In this document: positions 24,971 through 33,252 of the stretch, piece after piece
Layout of the letters: each line of letters opens with the position of its first letter
Numbering within the stretch: the first letter of the stretch is position 1
Source of the DNA: SZUA-365 sp034002405
Lineage (GTDB): Bacteria; Bacteroidota; Ignavibacteria; SZUA-365
Length of the DNA: 47,815 nucleotides
Reading direction: 5' to 3'
NCBI GenBank assembly: GCA_034002405.1
Contig: JAVFAS010000021.1
Location: 1 to 47,815 of the forward strand
Notes under the pieces: generated by a model
What the model was told of the DNA's origin: nothing
Databases searched by the model: none
The model's input: the letters and a program-made list of their open reading frames with translations, nothing else
Program-made: the position numbers and the translations under genes

Positions 24971-25770
24971 ATGCGCCGAGGGAAATCTACATCGACACGC
25001 ACTGTCATCTGTTCTGGGATGATTTCCGTGAGGACCTTCCGCGGGTCGTCGCGCGCGCGCGGGACGCAGGTGTTACCCGATTGCTCATTCCGTCGACGGA
25101 TTTCGATACCTTTCAGCAATCAGAGGCCATCGCCGCACGATTCGACGGCATGTTCCTCGCCGTCGGCATTCATCCGCACGATGCGGGGAAGGTGACGGAC
25201 GATTTCGTCGATCAGCTGCGCCAATACGCCGCGCATCCACGCGTGGTCGCGATCGGGGAAATCGGTCTCGATTATTATTACGATCACTGTCCCCGCGACC
25301 AGCAGCAGCGCGTGCTGCACGCCCAGCTCGACGTCGCGCGCGCGCTCGACCTGCCGGTGATTCTCCACAACCGTGAGTCCGACGACGATCTGCTGGCCGT
25401 CGTGCGCGCGCATCAGGACGGCACGCTGCGCGGACAGTTCCATTGCTTCAGCAGCGACCTCGCCTTCGCCCGCGCGGTGCTCGATGCGGGATTTCACATT
25501 TCCTTCACGGGGAATGTGACATTCAAAAAAAGCGTGCTGGACCCGGTACTCTCTTTTGTCCCCGACGACCGTCTGCTCATGGAAACCGACGCGCCATTCA
25601 TGACGCCCGTACCGCACCGCGGCACGCGCAACGAACCCGCGATGCTGCCGCTGATCGCCCAACGCTTCGCCGAGGCGCGCGGACAAACCGTGGCCCATGT
25701 CGCGGCCATCACGACACACAATGCCGAACGGCTGTTCGGTCTCTGCGCACCACCGCCGGTGGCGCCCTGA
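24967..25770 (+). CDS. tatD: TatD-family metal-dependent deoxyribonuclease
   Basis: A 267-residue TIM-barrel hydrolase with the full metal-ligand set: DTHCHL near the N-terminus, GEIGLDYYYD, ILHNRESDDDL, QFHCFSSD and METDAPFM. It starts with GTG overlapping the upstream stop (GTGA), indicating coupling to the MEMO-like gene. TatD enzymes are 3'-5' DNA exonucleases with repair or degradation roles. Confidence 0.93.
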   Translation: MNAPREIYIDTHCHLFWDDFREDLPRVVARARDAGVTRLLIPSTDFDTFQQSEAIAARFDGMFLAVGIHPHDAGKVTDDFVDQLRQYAAHPRVVAIGEIGLDYYYDHCPRDQQQRVLHAQLDVARALDLPVILHNRESDDDLLAVVRAHQDGTLRGQFHCFSSDLAFARAVLDAGFHISFTGNVTFKKSVLDPVLSFVPDDRLLMETDAPFMTPVPHRGTRNEPAMLPLIAQRFAEARGQTVAHVAAITTHNAERLFGLCAPPPVAP

Positions 25771-25795
25771 TCGCCATTCATGAGGAACGACAACG

Positions 25796-26689
25796 ATGAC
25801 CACTTCCGACCTCTCCGCATCGACACCACCATCCGCCAGTCCCACGGGACCCAGCAGTATCGCGGGACCCAGCAGCGTCGCGGGACCCAGCAGCGTCGCG
25901 GGACCCAGCAGCGTCGCGGCGAGTTCCGGCGCGTCGCGGGGCGGCATGCATGCCGGTGACCGCATCCTGCGTTCGGAGGATCTCCGGAAGCGATACAAGA
26001 AGCGTTATGTCGTCAAGGGTGCGACGGTCTCGGTAAGGCAGGGCGAGATCGTCGGGTTGCTCGGACCCAACGGTGCGGGCAAGACCACGACGTTTTACAT
26101 GATCACGGGGATGATCCGTCCGACCGAAGGCCGGGTATTCATCGACGATCGGGATATCACGCGCCTTCCGATGTACAAGCGTTCGCGTCTGGGCATCGGC
26201 TATCTTCCGCAGGAGGCGTCGGTCTTCCGTCAATTGACGGTGGAGGAGAACCTGCTCGCGACGCTGGAGGTGATGGGGTATGACCGCAAGGCGCGGAAGG
26301 AGCGGGCCGCGGAGCTGCTCGAGGATTTCAACATCGCGCACATCCGCTCGAGCAAGGGCTACATGTTGTCGGGTGGGGAGCGGCGACGGACGGAAATCGC
26401 CCGGGCACTGACCACCAATCCGAGTTTCATTCTGCTCGACGAACCCTTTGCCGGGGTCGACCCGATCGCGGTGGAAGACATCATGCGCATCGTCACGCGT
26501 TTGAAGGAACGCAATATCGGCGTGCTCATCACCGATCACAATGTGCATGAGACGTTGTCGATCGTCGATCGCGCCTATCTGCTCTTTGATGGAAACATCC
26601 TCATGGAAGGTGATTCGGAAAAACTCGCCAACGACGAGGAGGCACGGAAAATGTATCTGGGCGAGAGTTTCCGCCTCGACCGGTATTGA
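25796..26689 (+). CDS. lptB: LPS export ABC transporter ATPase LptB with a repetitive N-terminal extension
   Basis: A 297-residue product. From about residue 55 it is a standard LptB: LRKRYKKRYVVKGATVSV, Walker A GPNGAGKTTTF, IGYLPQEASVFRQLTVEENLLA, signature LSGGERRRTEIARAL, Walker B FILLDEPFAGVDP and ITDHNVHETLSI. It drives LPS transport from the inner membrane with LptFG/LptC, which are not in this window. The first 50 residues are Ser/Thr/Pro/Ala-rich and contain four GPSS(V/I)A hexapeptides. An ATG at 25946 (Met51) would give a protein of normal length, so the extension may be untranslated or optional. Confidence 0.92.
   Translation: MTTSDLSASTPPSASPTGPSSIAGPSSVAGPSSVAGPSSVAASSGASRGGMHAGDRILRSEDLRKRYKKRYVVKGATVSVRQGEIVGLLGPNGAGKTTTFYMITGMIRPTEGRVFIDDRDITRLPMYKRSRLGIGYLPQEASVFRQLTVEENLLATLEVMGYDRKARKERAAELLEDFNIAHIRSSKGYMLSGGERRRTEIARALTTNPSFILLDEPFAGVDPIAVEDIMRIVTRLKERNIGVLITDHNVHETLSIVDRAYLLFDGNILMEGDSEKLANDEEARKMYLGESFRLDRY
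25846..25917 (+). repeat. 18-bp tandem repeat at the 5' end of lptB
   Basis: Four units of GGGACCCAGCAGCGTCGC (the first with TAT for CGT) code for GPSSVA hexapeptides if the upstream ATG of lptB is used. The period equals that of the repeat in the response regulator gene, but the sequence is unrelated. Confidence 0.93.
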
Positions 26690-26752
26690 ACTTTTCGCCC
26701 CGGTGCGACGTTGAGCTGAAGTATCGAATGTTCACTGCGACGAAAGCGTCCC

Positions 26753-27136
26753 ATGCTCGCCTACACAAAAACCACCGAAGGTCTGACCGTCACCGTGCAG
26801 AGCCATTTTCTCGAGGAACGGTCCGATGTGATGAAGCGGAATTTCTTTTTCGTCTATTTCATCAGCATCACCAATCACGGCACGACGCCGGTCCGGCTGC
26901 TACGCCGCCACTGGTACATTCATGATTCCCACGCGGCGGATTACGAAGTCGAGGGCGACGGGGTCGTGGGCGAGCAGCCGACCATCGCGCCCGGCAAGAC
27001 GTATCACTACAACAGTTTCTGTGTGCTGAAGTCCTTCGAGGGATCGATGAAAGGACGCTACACGATGCAGCGCGAGGATGGCAGTACCTTCGACGCGGAC
27101 ATCCCCACATTTTTCCTGAAGGCCCGACTCAATTAA
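26753..27136 (+). CDS. apaG: ApaG-domain protein
   Basis: A 127-residue product matching ApaG (DUF525) along its whole length: YFISITNHGTTPVRLLRRHW, DGVVGEQPTIAPGKTYHYNSFC, GSMKGRYTM. The fold is fibronectin-III-like. ApaG is linked with cation resistance and Ap4A metabolism in enterobacteria; the biochemical activity is not clear. It lies 63 bases after lptB and ends at a very strong bidirectional terminator. Confidence 0.92.
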   Translation: MLAYTKTTEGLTVTVQSHFLEERSDVMKRNFFFVYFISITNHGTTPVRLLRRHWYIHDSHAADYEVEGDGVVGEQPTIAPGKTYHYNSFCVLKSFEGSMKGRYTMQREDGSTFDADIPTFFLKARLN

Positions 27137-27165
27137 TACCTGACGCCCGTGCTGGGCGTCTGGAA

Positions 27166-27209
27166 GGAAACGAAAAACGCGGCAGGAACCTGCCGCGTTT
27201 TTCGTTTCC
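27166..27209. terminator. Bidirectional terminator between apaG and clpC
   Basis: A perfect 21-bp inverted repeat separated by only AA. Each arm starts GGAAACGAAAAACGC (plus-strand reading), so both strands carry a T-rich side. It serves the convergent apaG and clpC genes. Confidence 0.9.
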
Positions 27210-27227
27210 ATGCGGAACGCCGGGAGA

Positions 27228-29777
27228 TCAACCGCCGTTTTCCCCTTCGTGGTGATCGACGGTCGTGTGTTCCTCGGAATCGCCAGGTGCCGTCTCATCC
27301 GGGGGGGCGGAGTTAAAGACGAAGGCGTCCGAATCTTCGTTGAGCGTGACCACGATGTGGCTGCCTTCGGGGAAACGTCCCTTGAGAATCTCCTCGGCGA
27401 GCGGATCCTCGACGAAATTCTGCAGCGCCCGGCGCAGGGGACGCGCGCCGTAATTCGGGTCGAAGCCCTTGTCGGCGAGGAAGTCCTTGGCCTCGGCGGT
27501 GAAGGTCAGCGCCAGGCCCATGTGGCCGAGGCGATCGAGCAGTTTCTTGGTCGAGATGTCGATGATGACCTTGATGTGTTCCTTCGTCAGGGCGTGGAAC
27601 ACGATGCTTTCATCGATGCGGTTGAGGAATTCCGGATTGAAGAGCTTCTTGAGCGACTCCTCGAGCGTCTTCTTCATGTCGCGGTACTGGTTCTTCTCCA
27701 GCGGTTCCTCGCCGAAGCCGAACACCCCATCGCGACGGATGTCGCGCGCGCCGATATTCGAGGTCATGATGAGGATCGTGTTCTTGAAATCCACGCGCCG
27801 ACCGAGGCCGTCGGTGATGATGCCGTCGTCGAGCACCTGCAGCAGGATATTAAAGACATCCGGATGCGCTTTCTCGATTTCATCGAGGAGCACGACCGAG
27901 TACGGCTTGCGGCGGATCTTCTCGGTGAGCTGTCCGCCCTCCTCGTAGCCGACATATCCCGGAGGGGCGCCGACGAGGCGGGAGACGGAGAACTTTTCCA
28001 TGTACTCGCTCATGTCGATACGCACCAGCGCGTCTTCCGAATCGAAGAGATAGCGGGCGAGAACCTTGGCGAGTTCGGTCTTGCCGACACCGGTCGGACC
28101 GAGGAAGATGAACGAGCCGATCGGCCGGGTGGGATCCTTGAGTCCCGCGCGCGTGCGCCGGATCGCGCGGACGAGCTTGTCGATCGCTTCGTCCTGTCCG
28201 ATGATCTCACCCTTGAGTTCGTCGCCCATCTTGAGCAGCTTGGTGGATTCGGACTGCGCGATGCGATTGACCGGAATGCCCGTCATCATCGAGACCACGT
28301 CGGCGATGACATTGTCGTCGACTTCGTGGATGATGGACTGCGATTCGGCTTCCCAGTTGCGCTTGGCCTCATCGAGATCGTGCAGCAGTTTCTTCTCGAT
28401 GTCGCGCAGGCGCGCGGCTTCCTCGAAATTCTGATTGCGCACGACCTGGTTTTTTTCCGCCTTGATCTTCTCGATTTCCTCCTCGAGCGTGACGATGCTC
28501 TTGGGCACGACAATATTCTCGAGATGCACGCGCGCGCCCGATTCGTCGAGCACGTCGATGGCTTTGTCCGGCAGGAAACGGTCGGTGATATAGCGGTCGC
28601 TCAGGCGCACGCATTCCTGGATGGCCTTCTCGGTGTAGCGGACGTTGTGATGCTCTTCGTACTTGTGCTTGATGTTGTCGAGGATCTGGATCGTCTCGTC
28701 GACCGAGGTCGGATCGACCATGATCTTCTGGAAGCGACGGTCGAGCGCGCCGTCCTTTTCGATGTTCTGCCGGTACTCGTCGAGCGTCGTCGCGCCGATG
28801 CACTGGATGTCGCCGCGCGCGAGGGCGGGTTTGAACATGTTCGACGCATCGAGTGAACCCGAGGCGCCACCGGCGCCCACGATGGTATGCAGCTCATCGA
28901 TGAAGAGAATGATGTCGCGGGCTTTCTCCAGTTCGTTCATCACCGCCTTCATGCGTTCCTCGAACTGCCCGCGGTACTTCGTGCCGGCGACCAGCGCCGC
29001 GAGATCGAGGGTCACCACACGCTTGTTGTGCAGCACGCGCGAGACCTTTTTCTGCACGATGCGCAGGGCGAGTCCCTCGGCGATGGCCGTCTTGCCCACG
29101 CCGGGTTCGCCGATGAGCACCGGATTATTTTTCTTCCGACGCGACAGCACCTGCGCCACGCGCTCGATTTCCTTTTCGCGACCGACAATGGGATCCAGTT
29201 TGTCCTCGATCGCCATTTTCGTCAGGTCACGGCCAAAATTGTCGAGCACCGGCGTCTTGACGCGTTCGGAGCGCTTCTCGCCACCGGGCTCGCCGCGTTC
29301 GCCACCCTTGCCCTGATCCGGCATGGAGGGGGCGGAGGGCTTGCCGCTGATGATGTTGTCGAGTTCGTTGCGCACGAGATCATACTGCACGCTGAACTGG
29401 TTGAGGATCTGCGCGGCGATGTTGTCGTCATCGCGCAGCAGCGAGAGCAACAGATGCTCGGTGCCGATGACTTCGGACTTGTAGAGCTTCGCCTCGAGGT
29501 AGGTGATCTTGAGCACCTTCTCGGCCTGCTTGGTCAGCGGGATATTGCCGATGGTGATCGTGCCGCCGGAGGAGCGGACCGTGTCCTCGATGCTTTTCTT
29601 GACCTGGTAGAGATCGCAACCGAGATTGCGCAGGATCTTCACCGCGATGCCTTCGCCCTCGCGGATGATGCCCAGGAGCAGGTGCTCGGTGCCGATGTAA
29701 TCATGGCCGAGTCGCAGTGCTTCCTCGCGGCTGAGGCGAATGACTTCCTGCACTCTGTTCGAAAAATTGCCTTCCAT
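27228..29777 (-). CDS. clpC: ClpC-type AAA+ protease ATPase
   Basis: 849 residues from the ATG at 29777; the reading frame extends to 29849, but similarity begins at MEGNFSNRVQEVI. Order: Clp-N domain with two repeats (1-145), D1 AAA+ with GEPGVGKTAIAEGLA and FIDELHTIVGAG, middle domain with a UVR motif (NFEEAARLRDIEKKLLHDLDE), D2 AAA+ with GPTGVGKTELAKVLA and LLDEIEKAHPDVFNILLQVLDDG, and an acidic C-tail. It unfolds proteins for ClpP in the cytoplasm. No CtsR, McsA or McsB genes adjoin it. The 253 bases between this start and mlaE show no recognisable gene. Confidence 0.95.
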   Translation of the reverse strand: MEGNFSNRVQEVIRLSREEALRLGHDYIGTEHLLLGIIREGEGIAVKILRNLGCDLYQVKKSIEDTVRSSGGTITIGNIPLTKQAEKVLKITYLEAKLYKSEVIGTEHLLLSLLRDDDNIAAQILNQFSVQYDLVRNELDNIISGKPSAPSMPDQGKGGERGEPGGEKRSERVKTPVLDNFGRDLTKMAIEDKLDPIVGREKEIERVAQVLSRRKKNNPVLIGEPGVGKTAIAEGLALRIVQKKVSRVLHNKRVVTLDLAALVAGTKYRGQFEERMKAVMNELEKARDIILFIDELHTIVGAGGASGSLDASNMFKPALARGDIQCIGATTLDEYRQNIEKDGALDRRFQKIMVDPTSVDETIQILDNIKHKYEEHHNVRYTEKAIQECVRLSDRYITDRFLPDKAIDVLDESGARVHLENIVVPKSIVTLEEEIEKIKAEKNQVVRNQNFEEAARLRDIEKKLLHDLDEAKRNWEAESQSIIHEVDDNVIADVVSMMTGIPVNRIAQSESTKLLKMGDELKGEIIGQDEAIDKLVRAIRRTRAGLKDPTRPIGSFIFLGPTGVGKTELAKVLARYLFDSEDALVRIDMSEYMEKFSVSRLVGAPPGYVGYEEGGQLTEKIRRKPYSVVLLDEIEKAHPDVFNILLQVLDDGIITDGLGRRVDFKNTILIMTSNIGARDIRRDGVFGFGEEPLEKNQYRDMKKTLEESLKKLFNPEFLNRIDESIVFHALTKEHIKVIIDISTKKLLDRLGHMGLALTFTAEAKDFLADKGFDPNYGARPLRRALQNFVEDPLAEEILKGRFPEGSHIVVTLNEDSDAFVFNSAPPDETAPGDSEEHTTVDHHEGENGG

Positions 29778-30030
29778 TGTATTTCCGCTTGTATCGTCCT
29801 TGAAAAGGAGCACCCGGGGGCGATCCGTGCGCGGGAACTGCACGCGCATCTTCTACAACAAATCCGCGAATGCAGGGTTCCCTATAAAATACCGACCGCG
29901 TCCTCCGCGAACAAGGTGAAGCGGCATGCCCCGGATTTTCCTCGCGTGCGGGCGTGAACGCTTCCAGGGCATCAGGCGACGTGTCCACCTCGCGTGACGC
30001 GTGCCGGAACGTGTATGGCGCGTATCGGGG

Positions 30031-30801
30031 TCAGAAAATCACGAGCCAGAGAGCATAGTCGAGAATGAGGATCATGGCGGAGGAAAGCACGAAGGAGCGG
30101 ATGGTGGCGAGGCCGACGCCCTCGGCGCCGCCCGAGGTCCTGAAGCCGATGTGGCAGCCGAGGATGGCCGTGACGCCGCCGAAGAAAACGGATTTCAGAA
30201 TGCCGGAGAAGACGTCCTTGTTTTCGAAAAAACGCTCGACACTGCCGAAGAACACCTGGGGCGTGATGTCGAGAAAGAAATTCGCGACGAGAAAGGCACC
30301 GACGAGCGCGATGCTGTTGGCGAAGACCACGAGCACCGGCATCATCAGCACGGCGCCGAGGAAGCGCGGCATGGCGAGATAGCGCACCGGATCGATGGCC
30401 ATGCTCTCGAGCGCGTCGATCTGTTCGGTGACCTTCATCGTGCCGATCTCGGCGGCGATGGAGGCGCCCACGCGTCCCGCGATGACGATGGCCGTCAGCA
30501 CCGGCCCCAGTTCGATGAAAATCGCGCGGCTCACCGCGCCGCCGATCATCGAGAAGCTGATCATGCCCTGGAACTGATAGGCCGCCTGCCACGACGACAC
30601 CATGCCGGTGAACAGGCCGATGATCAACACCAGCGGCAGCGAGCCCACGCCGATATGCGCCATCTGCTCGAGCACCAGCCGTCGGTCGCGCCACAGCCGA
30701 TGCATGCTTCGCACGATCTTCAGTTGCAACAGACTCACCTGTCCGATTTCCGTGAAAAACCGGATCGTGCGCCGCCCCAGTGTATCGATGCCCAGTGTCA
30801 T
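30031..30801 (-). CDS. mlaE: MlaE-family ABC transporter permease
   Basis: 256 residues from the ATG at 30801 (MTLGIDTLG). Hydrophobic segments and the family motifs are present: GLFTGMVSSWQAAYQF, ELGPVLTAIVIAGRVGASIAAEIGTMKVTEQIDALE, and GLATIRSFVLSSAMILILDY. MlaE forms the inner-membrane core of phospholipid transport between the membranes. The usual MlaF ATPase and MlaD genes are not next to it here. No Shine-Dalgarno sequence is seen before the start. Confidence 0.92.
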   Translation of the reverse strand: MTLGIDTLGRRTIRFFTEIGQVSLLQLKIVRSMHRLWRDRRLVLEQMAHIGVGSLPLVLIIGLFTGMVSSWQAAYQFQGMISFSMIGGAVSRAIFIELGPVLTAIVIAGRVGASIAAEIGTMKVTEQIDALESMAIDPVRYLAMPRFLGAVLMMPVLVVFANSIALVGAFLVANFFLDITPQVFFGSVERFFENKDVFSGILKSVFFGGVTAILGCHIGFRTSGGAEGVGLATIRSFVLSSAMILILDYALWLVIF

Positions 30802-30835
30802 GGAGGCTAAGTTACGCGGATTACGCGAAAGGGGA

Positions 30836-30870
30836 AAATGGAAGAATGGTAGAATGGAAGAATGGAAGTA
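30836..30870. repeat. Short tandem repeat of ATGGAAGA type
   Basis: Four degenerate units (ATGGAAGA, ATGGTAGA, ATGGAAGA, ATGGAAGT) lie 35 bases upstream of mlaE. It is the first of several repeat types in the 597-base gene-free interval 30802-31398. Confidence 0.75.
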
Positions 30871-31004
30871 GAGCCGGTCGTGATCGCGAGCAGCAGCATG
30901 AGCCATTCGTAAGGGCGAACCAACCCCACCGATCGGTAACGACATTCGTCCCGCAAGGATTGATCCAGACACCCGGATGTCTCGGGACTGTATACGGTTC
31001 GCCC

Positions 31005-31149
31005 GCCCCCTCACCTCAGGTGCGTAACGCGCCGCCCCCTCACCTCAGGTGCGTAACGCGCCGCCCCCTCACCTCAGGTGCGTAACGCGCCGCCCCCTCA
31101 CCTCAGGTGCGTAACGCGCCGCCCCCTCACCTCAGGTGCGTAACGCGCC
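31005..31149. repeat. Five perfect 29-bp tandem repeats
   Basis: The unit begins GCCCCCTCACCTCAGGTGCG and ends TAACGCGCC. Five head-to-tail identical copies fill 145 bases. Each contains two small inverted repeats, CACCTCAGGTG and GCGTAACGC. There is no spacer between units, so this is not a CRISPR array. Confidence 0.97.
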
Positions 31150-31153
31150 ACCA

Positions 31154-31282
31154 CGTCATCCCGAGTAGCGGCACGCGACGAAGGAGCGTGCCGCGTATCG
31201 AGGGACAGCCGATACGCACCCGCCCCTCGATACGCTCGTCCCGTCCGCCTGCGGCGGCCGGTCCAAGCTACTCGGGGTGACG
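31154..31282. repeat. REP-like nested inverted-repeat element
   Basis: CGTCATCCCGAGTAGC (31154-31169) and GCTACTCGGGGTGACG (31267-31282) are outer inverted repeats. CGTATCGAGGG (31194-31204) and CCCTCGATACG (31224-31234) form an inner pair, and CCGCC/GGCGG (31245-31257) a third small one. The architecture resembles dispersed palindromic REP-type elements. No transposase is nearby. Confidence 0.7.
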
Positions 31283-31283
31283 A

Positions 31284-31404
31284 GTCCCCGCTCGCTATCG
31301 ATGTCCCCGCTCGCTATCGATGTCCCCGCCCTCGCCCTCGCCCTCGCTCTCGCCCGCGCCCTCGCTCTCGCTCTCGCCCGCTATCGATGTCCCGCCCGCT
31401 ATCG
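31284..31404. repeat. CTATCGATGTCC and CCCTCG repeat patch reaching a stop codon
   Basis: Two 19-bp units (GTCCCCGCTCGCTATCGAT) are followed by a 50-base stretch of CCCTCG / CTCTCG hexamers, then two more GCTATCG(A/G)T words. The last word contains the stop codon of the minus-strand radical SAM gene (31401-31399). Confidence 0.85.
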
Positions 31405-32412
31405 GTAGATCTTGAGTCCCTCGGTGCAATTGCGGCACATCGGGATCTCCCGCCGTCCGTTGAGCACGCGGAGGCGAAAGGCGTGATAGGTGCCGGATTG
31501 CCAGATGTCGGAGAAGGATTGTTCGTCAAGCGTCCCCAGCGGATATTCCGCGTTCTTGTCGAAACAACAGGGCACCACCACACCGTCCCAGGTGATCACG
31601 CTGCGCTCCCACAGCCGCACGCAGCGGTCGCGGAGGGCGCTTTTCGGATGAAGTTCTCCGTTATCAATGCGGTAGCGGCGGTAGCGCTCGTCGGTCGGCA
31701 GGAAGCGCTCGGCCCCTTCGATCGAGTACACCTGCATGGTTTTCAGCGCGACAGCGGCCGCGTGCTTCCGTGCGAGCGCGCGCAAAGCGGGAATCTGGGT
31801 TTCGTTCTGCCGCGTCACGAGAAACTGCAGCGTGACTTCCGTCCGCACGCGGCGACCGAGCGCCCGACGTCCCTCGTCGAGATGCGCGAGGGCTTCATGG
31901 ACTTTCGCGAGCGAACCCCCGACGCGGTATTCCTCATACACCTCCTGCGTGAGGCCGTCGAGCGAGACGATGAGGCGGTCGAGACCGACCGCGAGCAATG
32001 CATCGACAACCTCGCGGCGCAGGAAATGCGCGTTGGTGCTGATCGCGACGTACATCCGTTTCGAGCGGGCGTACGCGATCATGTCCACGAGCCGGTTGTT
32101 GATGAAGGGCTCGCCCTGGAAGAAGAGCTGGAGATAGAACACGTCGCCATGCACTTCGTCGACGATGGCGCGAAAACGGTCGAGGTCCATCAGGCCGAGG
32201 GGACGCACCATCGCGCCGTTGCCGGAGGGACATTCGGGACATTTGAGATTGCAGCGGTTGGTGGGTTCGATGGTGAGGGTGTAGGGACGTCCCCAGACAA
32301 TGCTGCGGCGCAGGATCAACGACAGTCGGTAGGAACACGCGAGCAGCGCGAGGTTCCACAGCCGCCGGGGCGTGACGCAACGCGCGAGATTGCGTATGGT
32401 CCGGAAGGTCAC
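31399..32412 (-). CDS. Radical SAM / SPASM-domain protein
   Basis: 337 residues from the GTG at 32412, which overlaps the stop of the methyltransferase gene (GTGA). The radical SAM cluster motif is CNLKCPEC (TNRCNLKCPECPSG), with FQGEPFINNRLVDMI after it. The C-terminal SPASM-like region carries VVPCCFDKNAEYPLG and CRNCTEG for an additional Fe-S cluster. Such enzymes often act on peptides or on activated sugars and lipids. In this operon with a glycosyltransferase, methyltransferase and flippase-like protein, a role in envelope glycan or lipid modification is plausible but inferred. Confidence 0.85.
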   Translation of the reverse strand: MTFRTIRNLARCVTPRRLWNLALLACSYRLSLILRRSIVWGRPYTLTIEPTNRCNLKCPECPSGNGAMVRPLGLMDLDRFRAIVDEVHGDVFYLQLFFQGEPFINNRLVDMIAYARSKRMYVAISTNAHFLRREVVDALLAVGLDRLIVSLDGLTQEVYEEYRVGGSLAKVHEALAHLDEGRRALGRRVRTEVTLQFLVTRQNETQIPALRALARKHAAAVALKTMQVYSIEGAERFLPTDERYRRYRIDNGELHPKSALRDRCVRLWERSVITWDGVVVPCCFDKNAEYPLGTLDEQSFSDIWQSGTYHAFRLRVLNGRREIPMCRNCTEGLKIYR

Positions 32413-33245
32413 ATGCGGCCCTTTCGGCAGATTGCGTACCACGACGGACACAGCCAGGTCATGAAGAAACCGGGCTCGTCGCTGGCGAGGTCGCACAGAA
32501 GAGTATGTAGTCCGCTTTTCCGTAATGTACGCACGGCGCGCAGATGCGACGGACTCCACACGAGAGATTCGGGCCGATCGAACAACCGCCGCGCCATGAA
32601 GCGGTGCACGTAGGTGGGATGCAGGCCGCATGCGTCGAGCATGCCGCTCAGTTCGCGGAAGGACAGCAGCTGCGCGAGATCGTCGCGGTCGGCGTCGGCG
32701 GGACGTTTCTTCCGCAACACCTCGCGCAGTTTCGGACGTGCATGCAGGCTGGCGAACGGCAGGCCGAAATGCGGGTCGGCGGCGATGTTGCTCAGCGCCT
32801 GGCGGTTGGGCGTGCTCAGATACAGCACGCCGCCGGGCACGAGCACGCGCGCGAGTTCGCACAGCACTTCGAAGGGCGCCGCCACATGCTCGATGACGTC
32901 TTGCAGCACGATCACATCGAAGGAATCATCGGGGAACGGTAGTTCCTCGAGATCGGCCTGCTCGACATCGATGTCGGGCAGCGCGCGGTGCACGGCATCC
33001 AGCCGTGCCGGATCGCGGTCCACCGCGATCACATCGGCGCCGCGCGATTGCAACGCCGCGCTCGTGCCCCCCACGCCGCAGCCGGCGTCGAGTACCACGG
33101 CCCCACGCAGTTCGGTAAACTGCGCGACCGCGTCGCACACGGTGTCGCCGCGCAACCGCGCCTGGTCGATGGCTCGCTGCCAACGGTGGGCATCGGGATG
33201 AGTGGTGTCGAGGACGTAGGTCGATTCGAAGGATGTGTCTATCAC
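32409..33245 (-). CDS. SAM-dependent class I methyltransferase
   Basis: 278 residues from a GTG at 33245, 7 bases after the glycosyltransferase stop. Motif I is VVLDAGCGVGGTSAAL, motif II VIAVDRDPARL, post-I EELPFPDDSFDVIVLQDVIEHV, and LVPGGVLYLSTPN follows, as in UbiE/Coq5-type enzymes. The C-terminal part (~170-278) is less typical and may bind the substrate. It is co-transcribed with its neighbours through overlapping or touching ends. Confidence 0.85.
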   Translation of the reverse strand: MIDTSFESTYVLDTTHPDAHRWQRAIDQARLRGDTVCDAVAQFTELRGAVVLDAGCGVGGTSAALQSRGADVIAVDRDPARLDAVHRALPDIDVEQADLEELPFPDDSFDVIVLQDVIEHVAAPFEVLCELARVLVPGGVLYLSTPNRQALSNIAADPHFGLPFASLHARPKLREVLRKKRPADADRDDLAQLLSFRELSGMLDACGLHPTYVHRFMARRLFDRPESLVWSPSHLRAVRTLRKSGLHTLLCDLASDEPGFFMTWLCPSWYAICRKGRM

Positions 33246-33252
33246 GGTGTAC

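Noticed and set aside
27210..28856. Long plus-strand frame opposite clpC
   Set aside because: Antisense to a clearly identified ClpC gene, without any family features.
31005..31149. Possible CRISPR array because of five identical 29-bp units
   Set aside because: Units are contiguous with no spacers and no cas genes are present; it is a plain tandem repeat.
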